Source: Phoronis pallida (Eukaryota; Phoronida; Phoronidae). Taken from it: a stretch of DNA of 13,910 nt. Below, piece after piece: positions 9,601 to 13,910 of the stretch. Location: positions 1-13,910 of the forward strand of contig JAOXYC010116666.1 of the NCBI GenBank assembly GCA_028565715.1, in the 5' to 3' direction. The notes under the pieces are model-generated. The model saw nothing but the letters and a program-made list of their open reading frames with translations. It searched no databases and was not told the DNA's origin. A program made the position numbers and the translations under genes. Each line of letters starts with the position of its first letter. The first letter of the stretch is position 1.

Positions 9601-12600
9601 GCTGAATACCCAGTTGTGATGAGTGAATGACAACCAAAAGAAGGCCTTCAACCTAAAGCAGCAAATAGAAATATGAGCAATTATTTTATGATGTATACAT
9701 CATTTAGTTCTGCCACTTAAAGCATACATTTGTATTCTTTTGGCTTTAACGTGGTCTAATTGCTTTCAGCAAAACAAATCCTCATGTGAAAAGGTGCATC
9801 ACAGCCCCACCCATGGGGTATTACATATACTGGCTAATAGCGTTAGCGTTAGCACAGAGGTTACCAGGACCCCGGTGGTGTAGGGGTTTAAGCATAACTA
9901 TCATGAAAATAGGAGACCCGGGTTCGATTCCCGGTCAGATTCTGGGTTTTTCTGTCTTTTCAAAATTTAGTTTCATGTCATAGAAATGTTAAATTGTCAA
10001 TTATTAAATGAGGTTGATTGGGTCAGAATTTTCATTATGAATTGAATATCTACTTTCACCTGAACATTAAACACTTTCTGACTGGATAAAATATCAACAT
10101 ATAAATACCGTCTTTTTAATAAAGAATAAGGTAGTAACAAGGTTTGCCAATGGATGATTTTTGATTTATGGAATTATTCAACTTACATCAATATGTGACA
10201 GTGCTATCGTAGTCTCAGCAGTTGGGTCCACTCTAACAACCGGCCCATCCCAAGATTGGCACACCTCGGCACTACATTTCACCAGTAATAAGTAACCCTC
10301 CTGATTGCCGATACAGTCGGCGTGAGTGATATCCTCACGACCACATGTAACGTTGAGTAGAATGAGGATCTGGTACTTGTCCTCTATAATACACTGCGGT
10401 ATAAACATGGCATATCCTGAACTGTGAGGAGTGATCACCTGTAAAAACAAAACAGGATCCAGAATAACCTGACTGTAGTGAATTATTTCAGGTGGGCATG
10501 CTTATAACTTTCCTAGTTTGACGAGTTTAGATTACTGGGTCAAGTATCACCAAAAAAGTGCACGGTATGCATAAAAGGGTTTTTCTTAAATTCACATGAC
10601 ATCAAATGTTTTGCTGCACAGGTATGGCCTTGTCTGCCACTGCAATCATCAAATAAGGAAGCAATCTTATCCTGCTTATAAACAGAATATCCGAATTCTA
10701 ACCAACAAAACAATCTGATTTCCTGTCCATACACTAATTAATATATAAAACTCAATAATTTGCATTTTAACTCCTGCAGTAATTAAGCTTTAAAATATTT
10801 ACAGTATTATCAAATATCTCCAAGAATCTAAACAAATACTTACCTTTATATGATGAGTTTCTTTTAGCTTCTCTAACAGATCAGCTGGAGATACCATAAC
10901 ATTGAAGTCAGCCGCTATCTCTAAATCTTTGCGTAACATCTTAGTGAATGCTAGTGCCTTAACAGCCCTCTCACGTGCCTCATGGAACTTATTCTTCAAG
11001 TCCCGACAGATTTTCATCATGGCTTGCCTTTAAAAAAGATTTTGTTAAGTTATCAATCAATATCAACCCAAAGTTGTGATAATTCGGTGGCAAAGTGTTG
11101 CCATATCCGATACCACATTAAGCATGAAAAAAACTCATATAGATTCACAGAGACAGTAATGTAATAATTGATTATGTTAGCATGTTTCAAAATACCAGAT
11201 ATCATGTGACTTCCAGCCCCTATGTCGTCAATGGTTCAAACAAAGAAGTTCTATATCATGAGAATATTTTCTCAAGTACAATGATTTCCCTTGTAGGAAC
11301 AACAAAAATATTATAATCTGGAATCTGGAACCGCATAAAAATTGAGAGATTATCCAGCATAGTAAACTTTCATTTTCAACTTAAAATGCAACCTATTTTG
11401 TTAAAAACTTTCTCAGTAATTTTGACTTAAAACTATCCTGACCTTAGTTCAGGAGTTTTACATGGACTGTTTTCTTCCTCCATAGATGAGTCCAGGTCAG
11501 CTACATTAGTGTCGTAATCACATATAGACTCGTCAATTTCATTCTCAAGGAAGTCAGATATAGACGTCAGCAGACTACTGGCCATTACACTGTAAAAGAA
11601 AATAAAAACAACTGATTTTCACCATGTGTAAATGAGTGCCTTTTTGATGAACACTTTTTAAATAGAGGATAATTAACTAGTGTCAATGAATAATAAATTT
11701 CTCAAAATGTGTCAAATCCGAGCCTTTGGCGAGGATTTTGACGAGTTTTGAGAAATGTATTATTCAATGACGACGAGTTTATTGTTCCTTTTCTCACATG
11801 AAACAGTGACGACGCGTTGTTGAAGAAAAAACGAGGATTTGTTTAGGGCGTATGAATACAGTGATCCGTCAGAGTGTGTTATTTTCAATAATACATTTGA
11901 GATTGCGATAACAACACACTTATCATATGAGAATATGTAATATCAACATATTGCATAGTACACCAGTGGTGATAGTCTCTCTCACAGCCAATCTCAAACG
12001 ATGGTCTGTTCTCCCTACTCGATAATCTAGTATCGCTATGTATATGTTGATTTCGTCACTCCGCTTTAACACAGTCTCCTAATTTCAATGAGAGCTAGGG
12101 TGTATAAAAAGCTTTTGAACTAATGTTTGCTTTCTCACCAGAATCTCTTCCCAGCCTCCGCCTCTCCCCCCAGTATGTAAGGACAGATCTCTTTGGTAAA
12201 TGTCCATTCTTCTTCCAACACATTTTTAAGGCCCAGTGAGGCCTCGGGCTGATTCTGTAGACTACTCATCCAGTTTTGAACATATGAGAAATAGACCTGT
12301 AGTGAATAAAAATTGTACATAAATCAGAAGGCAACATAAGTAAAGCTTAGCCTAATCAAATACAAAAATACAAGAGCAAATTTACTATCCAAGAGTGATA
12401 ATCAGATTATTGAGCACTCCATAAGAAGATGAAATATTTTTGCGTCATTTTAGGCATTGTTGCCATAAATGTGCTCAACAACAAATGTTTAACCCTGTTG
12501 AATTTCTTATTTGGGATGTTTTAGCTTAACAAATTCAAAAATCTTCTGACTTTGGTGATTCTACCATGTGTTTTTTTTTAATGTAAATTTGTCAGGATAC

Positions 12601-13910
12601 TTCAAGGGGTAATTTTTCATACTCTTGGGGGGAAAATTGAGAGGGGAAGGGGCCTTGTTACGGCCTCAAAATCAGGTCATCCAGGGCCTGAAACAGCATC
12701 ACAATACCTCCAGCATTTCCTTGATATCGCCACTGAAGCCTTCCATGTCAGTCTCTAGACTGTCTTCAACTGTTTCATCACTGACTGCAGACACCATCTG
12801 TTGATAGTATTGTTTACAGATGACTGCTCCCTTCAACACCTCTTTACACTCATGGATCAACTGCAAAAAATGTTGTTTATTACCAACAAATAATCAATAT
12901 ATTTTTGTCTTCTACTAAAAATATCTATATTAGAAGTCAAAAATGAACTAAAAGTACATAATTAATAAATGATTTCAAAGTCTATCAAATATAATAACGG
13001 ACCATCAACACAGAGCTTATTTGAACTTGATAGCAGTTATAATCTCAAAAAGTGTAAAATCTCATTTTTATTTTGACTTTCTGTCAATGAACCTTCTTGG
13101 TGTGGATATTTCTATCGCGTCAATAGAAAACTCCGGTGAAAATCTGCCTAGATATAAACATTCACCACAAGAAAAACAAGAATTGAAAATGAACTGTAAT
13201 TACATTCATCATGAAAACTGAATTTTAACATACCTGTCTTATACTGAGAATAGATGGCTCACTATCCAGTGGTCTCTGTTCCAGTCTGAGTCTTAGACAC
13301 TCATGAATGATATCTAGTGGTATACGCACTAAAAACAAATACACAGGTTGGAATGAAGGCAGTTCCATGGCCTCGATCTCATCAATGTAGCTCGACTCGT
13401 AACTCATACTCATTCTTCTGTCGTGTTTCATAGATTCAGAGACCTCTGGTAGGAGATTCCAAGAAGGAGAGGCGGTGATCTCGAAAGAATGCTCAGTTTC
13501 CTGAATTAAAATTTTTTAAAAAATGTGAACTTCATTATGTTAAGAAACTAATTAAACAATTACCTATATATTGCAAATTTTCATTTTGAATCTGAGCAAT
13601 CAAGTAAACCTTCTTATAATAAAATAATCAAGAAACTAAAAACAATAAATCATATTGCAAGTTTTCATTTTGAAGAGCAATCAAGTACACAATCATACTT
13701 TCTAATTAATATATCATCATTAACTATTGTTCAGAAGTTACAATTTTAAATCAAATTGAAAACAACAAAAATTACACTCTAGATAAGAAATAAAACCTAC
13801 GTCATGAAGGGGTGTGCCAGGAACCACTTGTTCAGTTGGCCCAGGACCTTCTAAAGCCTGTCGAGCACGGTTCAGGCTCATTCTAAGAAGATTTGTAAGT
13901 CGTGCAATGA
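675..13910 (-). CDS. MAP3K4: MAP3K4 (MEKK4/MTK1) MAP kinase kinase kinase, partial, 21 exons
   Basis: Serine/threonine kinase that, in known family members, phosphorylates MKK3/6 and MKK4/7 to switch on p38 and JNK under stress and in development; mammalian forms are opened by GADD45 binding near the N-terminus. Coding pieces in transcript order: 13910-13801, 13500-13234, 12860-12708, 12296-12139, 11589-11443, 11027-10844, 10438-10187, 9652-9503, 8790-8629, 8364-8231, 7793-7645, 7378-7211, 6422-6321, 5905-5726, 4873-4803, 3779-3663, 3226-3067, 2640-2521, 1999-1893, 1371-1192, 695-675. All borders are GT/AG, phases agree throughout, and no internal stop arises. The result is 1029 residues plus stop, numbered here from the first full codon in the window. 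Residues 1 to about 620 are the conserved middle region, about 622-760 a diverged linker, and about 763-1023 the kinase domain, with Gly loop IGEGQFG, Lys794, Glu812, HRD Asp885, DFG Asp903, APE Glu933. All catalytic residues are present, so the enzyme should be active. The N-terminus is missing because the window ends. Exon borders are inferred without transcript data. Confidence 0.96.
696..1191. other. Intron 20
   Basis: Includes an in-frame extension of exon 20 down to 1051, a T/A-rich low-complexity patch at about 805-845 and a minus-strand AATAAA. No other gene seen. Confidence 0.7.
837..842 (-). promoter_or_regulatory. Possible alternative poly(A) signal AATAAA
   Basis: Canonical AATAAA on the minus strand, about 210 bases past the read-through stop at 1051 and upstream of the terminal exon. 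It could end an isoform in which exon 20 is not spliced at 1191. Confidence 0.3.
1192..1371 (-). CDS. MAP3K4: MAP3K4 window exon 20, end of kinase C-lobe
   Basis: 60 codons in phase 0 (964-1023). [20 protein letters not shown], then [20 protein letters not shown] and LMDHPFIK, including the structural Arg of subdomain XI. Donor gtttgt at 1191-1186; without splicing the frame stays open to a stop at 1051-1053. Confidence 0.97.
1372..1892. other. Intron 19
   Basis: No coding or RNA gene seen. A more G/C-rich patch at about 1655-1730 stands out from the A/T-rich surroundings; otherwise featureless. Confidence 0.6.
1893..1999 (-). CDS. MAP3K4: MAP3K4 window exon 19, APE and kinase C-lobe
   Basis: Finishes Ala928, then 35 codons (929-963). 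[20 protein letters not shown] and [15 protein letters not shown]. Acceptor taatttccag, donor gtacaa. Confidence 0.98.
2040..2112 (-). repeat. Degenerate tRNA-like (SINE-type) element
   Basis: On the minus strand, an A-box-like GGCTCAGTTGG (2102-2092) is followed by a B-box-like GGTTCAATTCG (2058-2048) at tRNA spacing. A stem TTGC/GCAA encloses a 7-base loop in the anticodon position. The T stem and acceptor stem do not pair, so this is not a working tRNA. Lies in intron 18, just upstream of the exon 19 acceptor. Confidence 0.65.
2521..2640 (-). CDS. MAP3K4: MAP3K4 window exon 18, DFG and activation loop
   Basis: Finishes Gly888, then 39 codons and the first base of Ala928. [20 protein letters not shown] contains metal-binding Asn890 and Asp903; the activation loop runs through [14 protein letters not shown]. 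Acceptor gttcacag, donor gtaggt. Confidence 0.98.
2755..2783. repeat. Perfect 10-bp hairpin
   Basis: TGATATCCAC (2755-2764) and GTGGATATCA (2774-2783) flank a 9-base loop in intron 17. A looser outer pair CTCTTGAC / GTCAAGAG (about 2744 and 2836) suggests a decayed larger foldback. Confidence 0.65.
3067..3226 (-). CDS. MAP3K4: MAP3K4 window exon 17, hinge and catalytic loop
   Basis: 53 codons (835-887) plus the first base of Gly888. Hinge FMEYCDEGT and catalytic loop [11 protein letters not shown] with Asp885. Acceptor atattttatag, donor gtttgt. Confidence 0.98.
3227..3662. other. Intron 16
   Basis: A/T-rich; open stretches on the plus strand show no homology or composition of real genes. 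Nothing else seen. Confidence 0.6.
3663..3779 (-). CDS. MAP3K4: MAP3K4 window exon 16, helix C region
   Basis: 39 codons in phase 0 (796-834). [20 protein letters not shown] holds helix C, with Glu812 the likely partner of Lys794; then [11 protein letters not shown]. Acceptor ttttatttcag, donor gtaagt. Confidence 0.98.
3780..4802. other. Intron 15, longest in the window
   Basis: Contains a near-identical 16-base direct repeat (4097-4112 and 4142-4157) around an 18-base sequence shared with intron 7, a CTCF-like string at 4222-4235, and a small inverted pair GGTTATC / GATAACC at about 4678-4700. No gene found. Confidence 0.6.
4097..4157 (+). repeat. Short direct repeats around a SINE-tail-like sequence
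   Basis: CAAAATTTGTACACAA (4097-4112) recurs with one change at 4142-4157. Between them, 4128-4145 is identical to 9947-9964, which follows the tRNA-like element of intron 7. Confidence 0.55.
4803..4873 (-). CDS. MAP3K4: MAP3K4 window exon 15, ATP loop and catalytic Lys
   Basis: Short exon of 71 bases (residues 773-795) carrying EGQFGKVY of the Gly-rich loop and the ATP-binding Lys794 in MAMKE. Acceptor attcccag, donor gttagt. Confidence 0.98.
4874..5725. other. Intron 14
   Basis: Includes an (AAAT)n run at about 5018-5035 and a 10-base inverted pair ATTCAAGTAT / ATACTTGAAT at about 5474 and 5591. No gene found. Confidence 0.6.
5726..5905 (-). CDS. MAP3K4: MAP3K4 window exon 14, pre-kinase segment and start of the kinase domain
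   Basis: 59 full codons (713-771) with split Val at the start and split Gly772 at the end. [20 protein letters not shown] and VIGRT match the family segment before the kinase; [10 protein letters not shown] opens the domain. The intron interrupts the Gly-rich loop. Acceptor cttttttcag, donor gtaagt. Confidence 0.96.
5906..6320. other. Intron 13
   Basis: Holds CCGATTGAAAGGGGTCTGG at 6080-6098, which recurs with a two-base insertion in intron 8. Otherwise no feature seen. Confidence 0.55.
6321..6422 (-). CDS. MAP3K4: MAP3K4 window exon 13, linker
   Basis: 33 full codons (679-711), split codons at both ends. Reads [20 protein letters not shown] and an acidic/Gly stretch. No clear homology seen, so support is mainly an open frame, GT/AG borders and perfect phase fit between neighbours. 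Confidence 0.85.
6423..7210. other. Intron 12
   Basis: A/T-rich apart from the foldback element at 7023-7134. The open stretch at 6440-6646 on the minus strand shows no protein character. Confidence 0.6.
7023..7134. repeat. Foldback element with GC-rich stem
   Basis: An outer arm at 7023-7054 (with GCAGACGGGTGC) pairs imperfectly with 7107-7134 (with CACCCCGTCTGC), and the centre is a perfect hairpin CGATACGG (7069-7076), loop AAGCA, CCGTATCG (7082-7089). All arms share one axis near 7079, so they belong to one structure. Sits in intron 12, about 80 bases upstream, in map order, of the exon 12 donor. Confidence 0.8.
7211..7378 (-). CDS. MAP3K4: MAP3K4 window exon 12, Ser/Pro-rich linker
   Basis: 55 full codons (623-677), with split codons at both ends. 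Low-complexity and probably disordered, rich in Ser, Arg and Pro. [18 protein letters not shown] includes an HSDPP core shared with the vertebrate linker. Residues 661-667 fit a mode-2-like 14-3-3 pattern (R-x-x-x-S-x-P, Ser665); this is inference only. Acceptor cttgatttag, donor gttagt. Confidence 0.9.
7645..7793 (-). CDS. MAP3K4: MAP3K4 window exon 11
   Basis: Finishes Arg572, then 49 codons and the first base of Asp622. Contains [20 protein letters not shown] and [19 protein letters not shown], the end of the conserved middle region. Acceptor gtgttttag, donor gtaaac. Confidence 0.95.
7794..8230. other. Intron 10
   Basis: No gene, RNA or clear repeat seen. Confidence 0.6.
8231..8364 (-). 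CDS. MAP3K4: MAP3K4 window exon 10
   Basis: 44 codons plus two bases of Arg572. [20 protein letters not shown] and FAKQWMQFV, then [12 protein letters not shown] across the junction, one of the best conserved blocks outside the kinase domain. Acceptor gcttccag, donor gtttgt. Confidence 0.97.
8629..8790 (-). CDS. MAP3K4: MAP3K4 window exon 9
   Basis: 54 codons in phase 0 (474-527). Heptad-like Leu/Glu/Lys-rich region ([20 protein letters not shown]) suggesting a coiled coil, then CFSFGFE, which joins YHKEV in exon 10 exactly as in the family. Donor gttgaa is unusually weak. Confidence 0.95.
8791..9502. other. Intron 8, with a CpG-richer block
   Basis: From about 9050 to 9460 the base composition shifts to more CpG than the other introns and contains a perfect 16-base palindrome (9358-9373) and a perfect 11-base hairpin (9429-9439 / 9453-9463). 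Likely an old mobile element insertion, family unknown. Open frames on the plus strand here have no recognisable protein. Confidence 0.5.
9429..9463. repeat. Perfect 11-bp hairpin
   Basis: CCATGTGTAGT and ACTACACATGG separated by 13 bases. Possibly the end of an inverted-repeat element within intron 8. Confidence 0.7.
9503..9652 (-). CDS. MAP3K4: MAP3K4 window exon 8
   Basis: 50 codons in phase 0 (424-473): [20 protein letters not shown], then a helical stretch with [20 protein letters not shown]. Acceptor tgctttag, donor gtgagt. Confidence 0.94.
9653..10186. other. Intron 7
   Basis: Apart from the tRNA-like element, a short GCGTTA tandem (about 9839-9852) lies just before it and may be part of the same insertion. 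Nothing else seen. Confidence 0.55.
9869..9964 (+). repeat. tRNA-derived SINE or tRNA pseudogene
   Basis: On the plus strand, antisense to the gene, in intron 7. A box TGGTGTAGGGGT (9876-9887) and B box GGTTCGATTCC (9921-9931). The T arm is intact: CCGGG / CCCGG around a 7-base loop TTCGATT. The anticodon arm has only four pairs and an A instead of U before the anticodon position, and the acceptor stem does not pair, so it is not a working tRNA. A T-run at 9947-9951 follows, the start of the 18 bases shared with intron 15. Confidence 0.75.
10187..10438 (-). CDS. MAP3K4: MAP3K4 window exon 7
   Basis: 84 codons in phase 0 (340-423). Reads [20 protein letters not shown] early and GYLLLVK in the middle. 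Moderately diverged from vertebrate proteins, but order and phase fit. Acceptor tttttacag, donor gtaagt. Confidence 0.93.
10439..10843. other. Intron 6
   Basis: No gene, RNA or repeat recognised; the minus-strand open stretch 10540-10734 lacks family similarity. Confidence 0.6.
10844..11027 (-). CDS. MAP3K4: MAP3K4 window exon 6
   Basis: Finishes Arg278, then 61 codons (279-339). Contains [20 protein letters not shown] and [10 protein letters not shown], a helical segment diagnostic of MAP3K4. Acceptor ttttttaaag, donor gtaagt. Confidence 0.96.
11028..11442. other. Intron 5
   Basis: A/T-rich, nothing recognised. Confidence 0.6.
11443..11589 (-). CDS. MAP3K4: MAP3K4 window exon 5
   Basis: Finishes Cys229, then 48 codons, then two bases of Arg278. 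Reads [18 protein letters not shown] followed by an acidic, poorly conserved stretch. Supported by phase match on both sides; donor gtcagg is less typical at its third base. Confidence 0.9.
11682..11771. repeat. Long foldback element (about 43-base arms)
   Basis: Arm 11682-11724 begins GTCAATGAATAATAAATTTC; the reverse complement of 11729-11771 begins GTCATTGAATAATACATTTC. The arms match along most of their length, with a loop of only a few bases. Lies in intron 4 and has no coding capacity. Confidence 0.85.
11873..11998. repeat. Further inverted repeats in intron 4
   Basis: AGTGTGTTAT (11873-11882) pairs loosely with ATAACAACACACT (about 11908-11920), and TTTGAGATTG (11896-11905) is perfectly complementary to CAATCTCAAA (11989-11998). 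With the foldback at 11682-11771, much of 11680-12000 may be one or two inserted elements. Confidence 0.5.
12139..12296 (-). CDS. MAP3K4: MAP3K4 window exon 4
   Basis: 52 codons plus two bases of a Cys codon completed in exon 5 (residues 177-229). Carries [20 protein letters not shown] and [11 protein letters not shown], strongly conserved in the family. Acceptor cactacag, donor gtgaga. Confidence 0.96.
12297..12707. other. Intron 3
   Basis: A G-run cluster on the plus strand at about 12605-12652 (C-rich in the transcript) lies 55-100 bases inside the donor end. No gene seen. Confidence 0.55.
12708..12860 (-). CDS. MAP3K4: MAP3K4 window exon 3
   Basis: 51 codons in phase 0 (residues 126-176). 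Contains [21 protein letters not shown], a family hallmark, then an acidic stretch ([11 protein letters not shown]). Acceptor ttttttgcag, donor gtattg. Confidence 0.95.
12861..13233. other. Intron 2
   Basis: A/T-rich, nothing recognised. Confidence 0.6.
13234..13500 (-). CDS. MAP3K4: MAP3K4 window exon 2
   Basis: 89 codons, phase 0 at both ends (residues 37-125). The conserved stretch is [20 protein letters not shown], near-identical in family proteins, followed by SILSIRQ, which joins exon 3. The first half is Ser/Met-rich, with [11 protein letters not shown], a possible basophilic phosphorylation patch. Acceptor ttaattcag, donor gtatgt. Confidence 0.95.
13542..13690. repeat. Two-copy imperfect direct duplication
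   Basis: In intron 1, 13542-13609 and 13630-13690 are similar: each starts AAGAAACTA and later carries TTTTCATTTTGAA, GAGCAATCAAGTA. Small gaps and substitutions separate the copies; period about 84-88 bases. Confidence 0.8.
13801..13910 (-). CDS. MAP3K4: MAP3K4 window exon 1 (cut by window edge)
   Basis: Encodes residues 1-36 of the visible protein, with [18 protein letters not shown], resembling the helix-rich middle region of the family. Ends in phase 0 at GAC before donor gtaggt. Its upstream border is beyond the window; two bases of a partial codon sit at 13909-13910. Confidence 0.85.

Noticed and set aside
9786-9983. Plus-strand open frame
   Set aside because: Runs through the tRNA-like element, whose T arm explains the GDPGSIPG string often seen when SINEs are translated.
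1-13910. CRISPR array, operon, prophage or other prokaryotic system
   Set aside because: Spliced animal gene with dense GT/AG introns; no evenly spaced repeats and no prokaryotic gene layout.

Overview
The window is animal nuclear DNA: A+T-rich (about two thirds by eye), with a single spliced gene read on the minus strand. I recognise the gene as MAP3K4 (MEKK4/MTK1), a MAP kinase kinase kinase upstream of p38 and JNK. Exons were found by reading short conserved peptides on the minus strand and then fixing GT/AG borders; 20 introns and 21 coding exons chain without a break in reading frame. Together they give 1029 residues of the protein plus a stop codon. The N-terminal part, including the region that binds GADD45 proteins in mammals, lies beyond position 13910. 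Introns are 264 to about 1020 bases. The kinase domain is very close to the vertebrate protein, while the linker and parts of the middle region are much diverged. This fits a non-vertebrate bilaterian, perhaps a marine lophotrochozoan or invertebrate deuterostome, but the sequence does not settle the phylum.

Layout from high to low coordinates (the direction of transcription): 13910-8231 holds ten exons for the conserved MAP3K4 middle region; 7793-5726 holds four exons, the first finishing that region and the rest covering a diverged Ser/Pro-rich linker and the run-in to the kinase; 5726-675 holds the kinase domain, ending in a 21-base coding piece at 675-695. Positions 1-674 are 3' UTR and/or flank with no other gene seen. 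The 5' end and promoter are outside the window.

The introns hold small repeats: two degenerate tRNA-like (SINE-type) elements, three foldback or MITE-like inverted repeats, a two-copy direct duplication, and short sequences shared between distant introns. These are the main unexplained structure. I found no second protein-coding gene, no CRISPR array, no intact tRNA or rRNA, and no evidence of a new multi-gene system. The points most worth checking are the tiny terminal exon with a possible alternative C-terminus, the weak splice donor after exon 9 of the window, and the repeat families.
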